Assembly: GCA_039806955.1 (NCBI GenBank)
Contig: JBDHQI010000024.1
Span: 1-64,000 of the forward strand
Length of the DNA: 64,000 nt
Direction: 5' to 3'
Source of the DNA: JADLHS01 sp039806955
GTDB lineage: Bacteria > Verrucomicrobiota > Verrucomicrobiia > Limisphaerales > JADLHS01
Below the pieces are notes generated by a model. That model saw nothing but the letters and a program-made list of their open reading frames with translations, was not told where the DNA came from and did no database searches. The translations under genes were made by a program, and so were the position numbers. Shown here piece after piece: positions 56,851 to 64,000 of the stretch. The number at the start of each line of letters is the position of its first letter. Position 1 is the stretch's first letter.

Positions 56851-57387
56851 ATGACCAGACTGCTTCGGTTTGTGGGAATGTTGAATGCAGCGCTCTGGTT
56901 GGGTGCCGCCGTATTCTGCTCGACCGCGCTGCTGGTGGCCTTGAATTCCCAGGATGCGCTCGCCTTGCTGGGAAGACGTTACTTTCGGCAGGTATCCACC
57001 GGCATGGTGCAGCTCATTTTCACCCGGCTCTATTATTTGCAGGTGATATGCGCGTTGGTGGCCTGGGCGCATTGGCTGTTTGAATGGCTGTACCAAGGCC
57101 GCATCCCGCGTCGGTTTTGGGTGGGGCTGCTGACCGGACTGTTTCTGTTGAGTTTGATCGGCAGTCTCTGGTTGAGCCCCAAGCTCACCACGCTGCATCA
57201 TCGTCAATATCTGCCGAACCAAACCACGGAACAACAGGCGGCGACGGAGCGTCAATTCCGGTTTTGGGACGGGATTTTTCAGGTGGCGAATCTGTTGATG
57301 ATCAGCGGCGTTACGGCGTATTTTTGGCGGGTGACGCATCCGCCGGATGAACTGCGCCCGATCAGCTCATTCAAATTCCGCAGTTGA
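56851..57387 (+). CDS. DUF4149-like membrane protein
   Basis: A 178-residue protein with four hydrophobic segments ('LNAALWLGAAVFCSTALLVA', 'LYYLQVICALVAWAHWLF', 'VGLLTGLFLLSLIGSLWL', 'VANLLMISGVTAYFWRV') and 'LHHRQYLPNQT' in the third loop, the layout of DUF4149/TMEM205-like proteins. No function is established. It lies 91 bases after korB, probably in its own unit. Confidence 0.7.
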   Translation: MTRLLRFVGMLNAALWLGAAVFCSTALLVALNSQDALALLGRRYFRQVSTGMVQLIFTRLYYLQVICALVAWAHWLFEWLYQGRIPRRFWVGLLTGLFLLSLIGSLWLSPKLTTLHHRQYLPNQTTEQQAATERQFRFWDGIFQVANLLMISGVTAYFWRVTHPPDELRPISSFKFRS

Positions 57388-57463
57388 CAAAGCGGCGAAG
57401 TCGTCAAATCTACCATGTTGAGTTGTAACAGCAGGAACCAGTAGTTTATCCTCAAGGTGAGTT

Positions 57464-57748
57464 ATGATTTCAAATGAGCGTCCATCGCCTTACGGTCAGC
57501 CTAGACCGCATGGAGCACTTAAATCGCCAGTGAACGAGGACACATTGCGGTCGGGCCAAATTCAGATCGAACGCAAGGTTTTCCAGTTTGCGTTGAAGGA
57601 GAATCCGCGCGGTCGCTTTCTGCGCATCACGGAGGACGTGGGCGGCCGACGCGACACCATCATCATTCCCGCGCCGGGGTTGGAAGATTTTCGCAACCTG
57701 GTGGACGAAATGGTCAAAGCCTCGGCGGAGATTCCGCCCAAACAATAG
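57464..57748 (+). CDS. Pur-alpha-like (DUF3276) nucleic-acid-binding protein
   Basis: A 94-residue protein with one PUR repeat: 'IQIERKVFQFALKENPRGRF', 'LRITEDVGGRRDTIIIPAPG' and 'LEDFRNLVDEMVKA'. Bacterial DUF3276 proteins form dimers that bind single-stranded DNA or RNA. The first 25 residues are Pro- and Arg-rich and disordered. It converges on rsfS with four bases between the stops. Confidence 0.85.
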   Translation: MISNERPSPYGQPRPHGALKSPVNEDTLRSGQIQIERKVFQFALKENPRGRFLRITEDVGGRRDTIIIPAPGLEDFRNLVDEMVKASAEIPPKQ

Positions 57749-57752
57749 CCGC

Positions 57753-58178
57753 TTATTGTTTCGCCGCTTTCTTGCGCGCGACTTTCGGAGCTTTCTTTGA
57801 ACCGGCTTTCGTTTGCGAAGCGCGCTTCCGGGCGGCGGGCGGTTTCACCACGGGGGCGTCGCTCCACAATCCTTCCAAATCATAATGCTCGCGCACATCC
57901 GCGCGCATCACGTGGACGATGACGTCAAAATAGTCCAGCACGACCCAGTTGGCGGTGGCGCTGCCGTCACGAGAGTGCGGTCGCAACTCGTGATGGATGC
58001 GCAGATAATCCACAATTTCGTCCACAATCGCGCGCAGATGCGGCGCGCTCGTGCCGGTTGCGATCACGAAATAATCCGTCACGTTGGAGAGCTTGCGCAC
58101 GTCGAGCACCAACAGGTTTTCAGCTTTTTTGTTGTCGGCGCAGGTGCGGCAGAGCAACGCTAATTTCTTGGCATCCAT
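57753..58178 (-). CDS. rsfS: Ribosomal silencing factor RsfS
   Basis: A 141-residue protein. 'ADNKKAENLLVLDVRKLSNV', 'TDYFVIATGTSAPHLRAI', 'WVVLDYFDVIVHVM' and 'REHYDLEGLWSDA' identify RsfS, which binds ribosomal protein L14 and blocks subunit joining in starvation. The core ends near residue 113; a tail of about 28 residues rich in Lys, Ala and Arg follows, unlike the short end of E. coli RsfS (105 residues). ATG 58178 is chosen by homology. nadD lies 25 bases upstream, a conserved pairing. Confidence 0.93.
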   Translation of the reverse strand: MDAKKLALLCRTCADNKKAENLLVLDVRKLSNVTDYFVIATGTSAPHLRAIVDEIVDYLRIHHELRPHSRDGSATANWVVLDYFDVIVHVMRADVREHYDLEGLWSDAPVVKPPAARKRASQTKAGSKKAPKVARKKAAKQ

Positions 58179-58203
58179 CGCGGGGAAAGTGGCGTAGCGC
58201 GGT

Positions 58204-58779
58204 TCAAAGATAAAGCCGATTATTGCGGATGGCTTCTTCCACTGCGGCAGGCACGAGCAGATCAATGGCCTGGCCTGATTTGACCCGGGCACGAATTTGT
58301 GATGACGATATCGCCAGCGGAAAACCAGTCAAACGCCGGCCGCGAAATGGAGCCGGGAAGGGAACATTTACGTCTCCAGGCCGCGGAACGACCACAAATT
58401 CCGCCAGTCGCGCCAGTTCCCTGGCTTCGTGCCACTCCGGGAGTTTCGCCACGTTATCCGCGCCAATAAGGCAGAACCGTTTCGCTCCGGGAAAACGGCG
58501 CGCGTAATCGCGCAGGGTGTCAACCGTATAGGAAATGCCGCCGCGCCGAATTTCCTGGTCGTCCACCTGACAATGAACTTTCCCCGCCAGGGCCAGATGC
58601 AACAGTTGCAGTCGAAGCGCGGGTGGCGCCGGGATTCGGTCGGGTTTGAACGGAGACAGCGCCGTTGGGATCAGCATCAACCGATCCAACTGAAGCTCTT
58701 CAAGCGCGGCCTGTGCCACGAGCAGATGCCCCAGATGCACTGGATCAAATGAACCGCCGTAAATGCCGATGCGTTGCAT
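58204..58779 (-). CDS. nadD: Nicotinate-nucleotide adenylyltransferase
   Basis: A 191-residue nucleotidyltransferase: 'GIYGGSFDPVHLGHL' carries the HxGH motif, 'GADNVAKLPEWHEARELARL' is the NadD signature and 'ISSSQIRARVKSGQ' the ATP-binding ISSTxxR motif. It turns nicotinate mononucleotide plus ATP into deamido-NAD, the substrate of NAD synthase. It is followed by rsfS and preceded after 22 bases by an exported esterase gene, so this housekeeping pair may be read from a carbohydrate operon. Confidence 0.95.
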   Translation of the reverse strand: MQRIGIYGGSFDPVHLGHLLVAQAALEELQLDRLMLIPTALSPFKPDRIPAPPALRLQLLHLALAGKVHCQVDDQEIRRGGISYTVDTLRDYARRFPGAKRFCLIGADNVAKLPEWHEARELARLAEFVVVPRPGDVNVPFPAPFRGRRLTGFPLAISSSQIRARVKSGQAIDLLVPAAVEEAIRNNRLYL

Positions 58780-58801
58780 GAGAACAGTTTAATGAATGGC
58801 T

Positions 58802-60184
58802 TCAGCGTTGGAAATGTCGGTCGGCAAAATCCAGCCACTGTTGCCAGTCATACGTGGTGACGTCATGCGCGCCGGTGCGCAGATGATACGCGATGAAATC
58901 ACCCACCGGATGATCGGGGGCGGGTTGTTGGTCCACACCCAATCCGGGTTTCCCAAAGAGGGCGTAAACCGGTTCAGCGTTTTTGGCGGCGAGGAATTCA
59001 CCCATTGGATCGGCCCATAAATCTTTCGTTGCGCTGGCAACGTAAACCGGGCGGGGCGCTATCAGGGCGATCAATTCGTGCGCGTCCACCGGCAGTTCCG
59101 GCTCGCGCTCGGAATAATTTTTGAAGTTGCCGCAGAACCAATGCGGAAAATTTTTGTTGAGGTGATAAACGCGTTCACCAAAGCGCCGCCGCATCAGTGC
59201 CGCGCCGCCCTCGCCGGAATTGTTTGAAATCACGGCGGCGAATCGCGGATCGCTGGCCCCCGCCCAGAGCGCGGTTTTGCCCAGCCGCGAGTGTCCCAGG
59301 ACAATGACCCGATGGGCGTCCACAGCGGCGTCAGTTTCTAGGTAATCCAACGCCCGGCTCAAGCCCCATGCCCACGCGCCGATCGCTCCCCATTCGTTCG
59401 GGCGAAAGACCGCATTGGTCCCGTCCGGATGCAACGCGGCGCGGATGCTGTTGCGCGTGCCGAGTTTCCAACCTTCCGAAAAATCGGCTTCGAGATCGCC
59501 ATAATAGGCGGTGACCAATCCGTAACCGCGACGCAGCACCGGCTCAATGGCCCAGCGCGAAGCCTCGCTGCCACGACAAGCTTCGACTGCGTGGTTGTTG
59601 GTGATGCAGCCACCCGCGCTCTCGCGCATCCAGCGGGTCGAGAGTTTTACGTCACGCTCCGGGGTGACCGCGTGGTTGCCGTTGAAGTTAAGTCCGAGAA
59701 ACGCGGGGACGGCTTGGCGACTGGCATTCGGCGTGTAAATCAAAAGATCAAAGCTTGGACCATCCGGACTGCCGGTTAACCAAACGGTCACTTCTTTGCG
59801 TGTCGCCAAACCGCCGAATGCGTTGGTAACTTGCGTCGTGATTTCAAACGTGATGTTGGCTGGCCGCCCCGGCGCGATCCCGTAAATTTCTTCCTGGAAG
59901 CTGCGAAACAATTCGGGGCGCCGCTGGTTTTGCCACTGTTCCGCCGTTGTCACGCGCGTGCCATCTCTGCAAAGGAGCGCGTCCGGCAGCACGTAGTCTG
60001 GCACTTTGCTTTCGTCCTGATTCACGGCCGCTTGAGCGGTTACCAGGCTTCCGGTCATAAGTAGGATCCCGAATCCCGCCAGCACCTTCCGTCGCCAGTC
60101 ACGCGACCGGTTTTTGCGGCCAGGCTGATCCAACGGAATATCCAGGTCACACGCGTGAGTTTGCGAATAATGTATGGCAGGCAT
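58802..60184 (-). CDS. Exported CE15-like (glucuronoyl esterase) alpha/beta hydrolase
   Basis: A 460-residue alpha/beta hydrolase. 'VIVLGHSRLGKTALWAGA' matches the G-[C/H]-S-R-x-G-K nucleophile elbow of CE15 glucuronoyl esterases, 'SNNSGEGGAALMRRRFGE' follows as in that family, and the late histidine is in 'PAPDHPVGDFIAYHL'. The N-terminus has about 40 polar residues before a hydrophobic segment ('VLAGFGILLMTGSLVTAQA'), so it is exported or anchored. CE15 enzymes cut ester bonds between glucuronoxylan and lignin; bacterial members vary in substrate. ATG 60184 lies 11 bases after the stop of the preceding glucanase gene. Confidence 0.85.
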   Translation of the reverse strand: MPAIHYSQTHACDLDIPLDQPGRKNRSRDWRRKVLAGFGILLMTGSLVTAQAAVNQDESKVPDYVLPDALLCRDGTRVTTAEQWQNQRRPELFRSFQEEIYGIAPGRPANITFEITTQVTNAFGGLATRKEVTVWLTGSPDGPSFDLLIYTPNASRQAVPAFLGLNFNGNHAVTPERDVKLSTRWMRESAGGCITNNHAVEACRGSEASRWAIEPVLRRGYGLVTAYYGDLEADFSEGWKLGTRNSIRAALHPDGTNAVFRPNEWGAIGAWAWGLSRALDYLETDAAVDAHRVIVLGHSRLGKTALWAGASDPRFAAVISNNSGEGGAALMRRRFGERVYHLNKNFPHWFCGNFKNYSEREPELPVDAHELIALIAPRPVYVASATKDLWADPMGEFLAAKNAEPVYALFGKPGLGVDQQPAPDHPVGDFIAYHLRTGAHDVTTYDWQQWLDFADRHFQR

Positions 60185-60195
60185 GGTTGGGTGAT

Positions 60196-61503
60196 TCAAA
60201 CCTTTTGAAAATGCGTTAATTTCATGGCGTGTTGGACCTCGGGATTCCGCATGAAGCGATCCCAAACCAGGTCGGTCCTCAGGTTTTCCGCCATGATCAA
60301 CGTAATGCCAGCGTTGTTGCCAATGACGTCAGGGCCGACCCATCCGGTAGCTGGATTGAAAGCGTCAGCAAAACCAAATCGCGTCCAGGCTTGAGCAGAA
60401 TAACGCTCGCGCAGATGGCGCAGACAGCGCAAACAAGCCTCCGGCAGAAATGGCAGCGAACCTGCCGCCGCGCACGGAACAATCGAGCCATCCAATTTGC
60501 CCAGCTCGGGCGGTCCGCCCCAAACGGTGTAGCCTTCCGGCGAATCCGAAGCGCTGATGCCCCAAAGCTCGTGAGAAAAGTGCGGCCAACGCCCGGCGAG
60601 ATCCGCGCAGAAAGCTTGGTGCGCTTGCGTGGCAATGACGGAGTTGTTCCAGTAGTCCGCGTAACGATCACGCTGTCCATGAAAGTTGAACCACGCGTGT
60701 GAATACTGATGCACAAACAGCGGCTCGTGCGGACTGAGGTATCGGAAGTTGCGATACTCGACTTGCGGCCGACTCCACGCCTCCCACGCCGTAGGCGGAA
60801 TGGCGTGTTGCGTCGCGCCGATGGCGAGCAGATACAGCAGCATGTGCTCACAATACGCGTTCCAGCGCGCCTGGAGAAAGCCACTTTCCGGTTTCCAGCC
60901 ATGACTTAATTGCGTTCCATCGTTCAACATCCAGGTCCAATCCATCCGGTCGTAAATGGCCTGGGCCAGGTGACGGATTTCACGGTTTTCAAAGTGTTGT
61001 CGGCACGTCAACACGCCGCAGAGCAGCAGCGCTGAATCAATCGAGGACAGTTCGCAATTCCACTCCCGCGCGCCGTTGCGCCAATTCACGAAGTGATAAA
61101 AAAATCCGTGTTCATGCGGCATTTGTTGCCGCAGGAAACGCAGGGCCGTGCGCGCTTGCGCTTCCGCCTCGCCGTGTTTCAACCAGCCGCGCTGGTCGGC
61201 GATGCAAAGGGCGGTCAGGCCAAACCCCGTCGCCGAGATGCTTGCGATTTCACGCGAGTCTTCGCCGTGAATATGGCTGCGGTCCCGCACCAGGCCGGTT
61301 TCTGGATGCGTGTTTTGTCGGAAGAATTCGAAAGTGGCGCGTTCGATCTCTTCCAAAAAGTCGTGATCCGCCGCTGCGAGTTTTGCCGGCGTCCAAGCTG
61401 AAGGCGACGCGTGCAGATTGATTGGAACGCCCGCCAGTAAAACGGGCGCGGTCCAACCGAGGGTTTGCAGCAACTCACGACGGGAAATCAGACGGGTGGG
61501 CAT
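60196..61503 (-). CDS. Exported glucoamylase-like/GH144-type glucanase
   Basis: A 435-residue (alpha/alpha)6-barrel protein of the Glycoamylase (PF10091) group, which includes GH144 endo-beta-1,2-glucanases. 'ERATFEFFRQNTHPETGLV', 'ISATGFGLTALCIADQRGWL', 'YHFVNWRNGAREWNCELSSI', 'HQYSHAWFNF' and 'GISASDSPEGYTVWGGPP' are its landmarks. The N-terminus 'ISRRELLQTLGWTAPVLLAG' looks like a twin-arginine signal. It would digest beta-1,2-glucans or related glycans outside the cytoplasm. It precedes the CE15-like gene by 11 bases and follows cstA by 17. Confidence 0.82.
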   Translation of the reverse strand: MPTRLISRRELLQTLGWTAPVLLAGVPINLHASPSAWTPAKLAAADHDFLEEIERATFEFFRQNTHPETGLVRDRSHIHGEDSREIASISATGFGLTALCIADQRGWLKHGEAEAQARTALRFLRQQMPHEHGFFYHFVNWRNGAREWNCELSSIDSALLLCGVLTCRQHFENREIRHLAQAIYDRMDWTWMLNDGTQLSHGWKPESGFLQARWNAYCEHMLLYLLAIGATQHAIPPTAWEAWSRPQVEYRNFRYLSPHEPLFVHQYSHAWFNFHGQRDRYADYWNNSVIATQAHQAFCADLAGRWPHFSHELWGISASDSPEGYTVWGGPPELGKLDGSIVPCAAAGSLPFLPEACLRCLRHLRERYSAQAWTRFGFADAFNPATGWVGPDVIGNNAGITLIMAENLRTDLVWDRFMRNPEVQHAMKLTHFQKV

Positions 61504-61520
61504 GAGTTTTCTGGCTTCGG

Positions 61521-63830
61521 TTAGCAACAGCGGCGGACACCGGTAAAACGCTGTTCGGTGGTGGCGACGTAGGTTTGTTCCGTCGTTGGTGGCGGCGCGT
61601 CGCAGTGGCATGGCGCGGTTTGCGCCATTTGTGCGCGTTCAAATTGAGCTTCGCCGGACAGTTCCTTGGCCAGTGCCAACGTCAAAGCTGCCGCGCCGCC
61701 GATTCCACCCAACTTGCTGCCCGGCTCCACGATGGCGTAATCGGGCAGCCAGGTTGGTTCGCTTTCCTGTAGAATCGCCGCTTTGCGCCGGGACAATAAT
61801 AAAATCCATTCCCGCACACTCAGGATGATGACCAATGATATGAGCAATAGAAAAACGCCGGTGACGATGGCGTCCACCTGGTTGTTGAAAATCTGCACTT
61901 TTAGCTCCCGCAGGTGTGAGCTGGTTTCCGGACTTTCCGTCTGATTGGTGAGCGCGGCGATTTCTGTTTGCAACGCCGTGATTTTCGCTTGGAAGCCGAT
62001 GCGCGGATCCGGATGCCAAATTTTTTGCGCGCCGGCGGTGAAGGTGACAGACAGCAGCCACACCAGCGGCAGCAACGTGATGAGGGCCAGTGCCGGCTTG
62101 CCGGATTTCAATTTCCGGGTCGTGGGGCCGACGGGTTGCAGATTCATCTTCAACAAAATTGTCGTGCCGAAACAGAGCGCGATGGCCGCCAGCATTTGAT
62201 TGGCAATGCCGAACAAAGGCCAGAGCGAATTGACGCCGCCCGCCGGATCGCGCACGCCTTGGACTAGAAAAACGCCCCAACCCGCGACCATGAGTCCGCT
62301 CGCCAGCACGTTGGGAAGGAGCGCTCGCGTGTTGCCGAGTGGTTTCCAAAGATCGCCTAAAAAACCCTGCAAAATGTAACGCCCCACGCGCGTCCCGGCG
62401 TCAAGCGTGGTGAGGATGAACAAGGCTTCAAACATGATCGCAAAATGATACCAGAGATCGAGCAGTTGCTCGTTGACGACCTTGGAAAAAATTTGTGCCA
62501 TGCCGACGGCCAGCGTTGCCGCGCCGCCTGTGCGACCGAACAACGTATGTTCGCCCACTTCGTGCGCCAGCGCATCCATGTGCTCGACCGTGACCGGAAA
62601 GCCCAGCGACGTGACGTGCGCCGCCGTGGCCGCCGCTTCGCCTTTCATGTTCATGGCGAAATACACGCCCGGCTCCATTGTGCAGGCGGCGATGATGGCC
62701 ATGATGGCCACCAGGGATTCCAGGCACATGGCTCCGTAGCCGATGGTGCGCGTGTAACTTTCCCGCGTCACCATTTTGGGCGTCGTGCCGCTCGCGATCA
62801 GCGAGTGGAAACCGGAGATGGCGCCGCAGGCAATCGTGATGAAGCAAAACGGGAACACTTTCCCGGCAATGACCAATCCCGACCCGTCCACGAAGCGGGT
62901 TAGCGCCGGCATTTGCAAATCCGGCAGGAGCAGCAGGATTCCACCCGCCAGGGCAAAAATCGTTCCCAACTTCACAAACGTGCTGAGATAATCACGCGGC
63001 GCAAGGAGCAGCCAGACCGGCAGCACGCTGGCGGCCAGTCCGTAAATCAAAATAATCCACGCGAGATTGATTTCTGACAGCGAAAAAATCGCTGACCAAT
63101 ACGGACTGCCATGCACCAGCCTTCCGCCCCAAACCGCCAGCAGGAGCAGCATCACGCCAATGGCGGAAGCTTCCAAAACTTTTCCCACGCGCACGAAACG
63201 CAGATAGCCGCCCATGAACAGGGCAATGGGAATGGTCGCCCCCACCGTGAATACGCCCCACGGACTGCCTCCCAACGCTTTGACCACCACCAACGCCAGC
63301 ACGGCGAGCAGAATTACCATGATGGCGAGGATGGCCACCGTCACGATGGCACCCGTGACGGTGTTTAATTCTTCCTTCACCATTTGGCTGAGCGGCTTGC
63401 CGTTGCGGCGAACGGACGCAAACAAAACGACGAAATCCTGCACTGCGCCGCCCAGGACCACACCGATAAGAATCCACAAAGTTCCCGGCAGATAGCCAAA
63501 TTGCGCGGCCAGCACCGGACCGACGAGCGGGCCGGGACCGGAGATGGCGGCGAAGTGATGCCCGAACACGATCCATTTGTTGGTTTTGACAAAATCCTTG
63601 CTGTCATCGTGAACTTCACAAGGCGTGGCACGGCGGTCATTCAGGGTGAGTACGCGGGCGGCCAGCCATTTGGAATAGAACCGGTATCCGATTGCGTAGG
63701 TGCAGATGGCGGCGATAAGAATGTAAGCGGAATTGATCGGTTCGCCGCGCGTCATCGCCAGTGTGGCGTAGGTCCATGCCCCCAACGCCACCACCATTAA
63801 CCAACCCAACTTTCCAGCCAGTTTCCTCAT
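61521..63830 (-). CDS. cstA: CstA-family pyruvate/peptide transporter
   Basis: A 769-residue membrane protein with about 16-18 hydrophobic segments. CstA marks are 'PCEVHDDSKDFVKTNKWIVF', 'GHHFAAISGPGPLVGPVLAA', 'GAVQDFVVLFASVRRNGKPL', 'CGAISGFHSLIASGTTPKM' and 'LWPLFGIANQMLAAIAL'. The family covers the carbon-starvation peptide transporter CstA and the pyruvate transporter BtsT. Near the C-terminus 'LREWILLLSRR'-like hydrophobic sequence is followed by a soluble tail of about 70 residues that contains CHC and ends in CC. It is first in a five-gene run to rsfS. Confidence 0.93.
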   Translation of the reverse strand: MRKLAGKLGWLMVVALGAWTYATLAMTRGEPINSAYILIAAICTYAIGYRFYSKWLAARVLTLNDRRATPCEVHDDSKDFVKTNKWIVFGHHFAAISGPGPLVGPVLAAQFGYLPGTLWILIGVVLGGAVQDFVVLFASVRRNGKPLSQMVKEELNTVTGAIVTVAILAIMVILLAVLALVVVKALGGSPWGVFTVGATIPIALFMGGYLRFVRVGKVLEASAIGVMLLLLAVWGGRLVHGSPYWSAIFSLSEINLAWIILIYGLAASVLPVWLLLAPRDYLSTFVKLGTIFALAGGILLLLPDLQMPALTRFVDGSGLVIAGKVFPFCFITIACGAISGFHSLIASGTTPKMVTRESYTRTIGYGAMCLESLVAIMAIIAACTMEPGVYFAMNMKGEAAATAAHVTSLGFPVTVEHMDALAHEVGEHTLFGRTGGAATLAVGMAQIFSKVVNEQLLDLWYHFAIMFEALFILTTLDAGTRVGRYILQGFLGDLWKPLGNTRALLPNVLASGLMVAGWGVFLVQGVRDPAGGVNSLWPLFGIANQMLAAIALCFGTTILLKMNLQPVGPTTRKLKSGKPALALITLLPLVWLLSVTFTAGAQKIWHPDPRIGFQAKITALQTEIAALTNQTESPETSSHLRELKVQIFNNQVDAIVTGVFLLLISLVIILSVREWILLLSRRKAAILQESEPTWLPDYAIVEPGSKLGGIGGAAALTLALAKELSGEAQFERAQMAQTAPCHCDAPPPTTEQTYVATTEQRFTGVRRCC

Positions 63831-64000
63831 TCCGGGTGGTTGTGTTGTAATCCAAGCAACGGCTTCTGCCTAGCAAAAGATTCACGGTGCAACGCCTGAA
63901 TCCGTTCGGATGGCGCGGCGGGTTGGCCCTCAGCGACGGGTTGTTCACATGAAAATGTTGTCCGTTTACGTGGAAAAATTGTCGCTGAAACTTGCGGCCC
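63831..64000. other. Upstream region of cstA and window end
   Basis: No complete gene. The promoter of cstA should lie here, but no clear boxes are visible. ATG 63949 opens a + strand frame of 17 codons to the window edge ('MKMLSVYVEKLSLKLAA'); it could be the start of a gene continuing beyond the window, but lacks a good ribosome-binding site. Confidence 0.3.

Overview
The window looks like a chromosomal segment of a moderately GC-rich, Gram-negative bacterium, most likely a verrucomicrobium of the Pedosphaera/Limisphaerales kind. The assignment rests on gene content, not on a marker tree: a YDG/MBG-repeat secreted protein, two secreted proteins sharing a C-terminal 'YQLQ...W...FYRV/YFRV' module, a prepilin-type protein with an [F/Y]xDGH-like C-terminus, DUF6807 and Tat-exported Gfo/Idh proteins, a FHA-receiver-PATAN regulator and a squalene-hopene cyclase. 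I found no rRNA, tRNA, CRISPR array, insertion sequence or prophage.

Layout. 1-1040: 3' end of a secreted YDG/MBG-repeat protein. About 1.2-12.7 kb: a surface-glycan cluster on the + strand (hexapeptide acyltransferase, VOC protein, acyl carrier protein, asparagine-synthetase-like amidotransferase, AMP-forming ligase, NAD-synthase-like ATP pyrophosphatase, FdtC/FdtA/FdtB-like amino-sugar trio, Wzx-like flippase, UDP-sugar 6-dehydrogenase), closed by a hairpin terminator. It has sugar-donor and decoration enzymes and a flippase but no glycosyltransferase. 12.8-17 kb: pyrD, a HEAT-repeat protein and squalene-hopene cyclase on the - strand. 17-22.7 kb: a CII-like regulator, a hexose-6-phosphate mutarotase coupled to an 1190-residue protein (possibly PPi-dependent PEP carboxykinase), and pdxH.

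22.8-32.5 kb: a gyrase locus on the - strand. gyrB and gyrA are separated by about 2.6 kb of small accessory genes (nuclease-like protein, SnoaL-like protein, Phd/PIN toxin-antitoxin pair, a frameshifted P-loop/zeta-like kinase and its small partner), and gyrA is followed by the FHA-receiver-PATAN regulator. 32.7-35.7 kb: a translationally coupled operon of an anchored helical protein, a prepilin-like protein and a two-gene ABC exporter. 35.8-42.1 kb: DUF6807 - Gfo/Idh - DUF6807, then single-chain glycine decarboxylase. 42.5-57.7 kb: exported and metabolic genes (amidase, AGE epimerase, SLC13 transporter, endonuclease/phosphatase-LamG protein, GNAT, SGNH esterase, Na/Pi symporter, HAD phosphatase, 2-oxoacid:ferredoxin oxidoreductase, DUF4149 and Pur-alpha-like proteins). 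57.7-63.8 kb: a - strand run cstA - GH144-like glucanase - CE15-like esterase - nadD - rsfS.

The gene content suggests a polysaccharide-degrading heterotroph that makes a decorated surface glycan and hopanoids. The main leads are the glycan cluster's amide/thioester chemistry, the toxin-antitoxin genes lodged inside the gyrB-gyrA run, a probable stop-loss extension at 23410, a frameshift in a kinase P-loop at 28208-28210, and the candidate PPi-type PEP carboxykinase.
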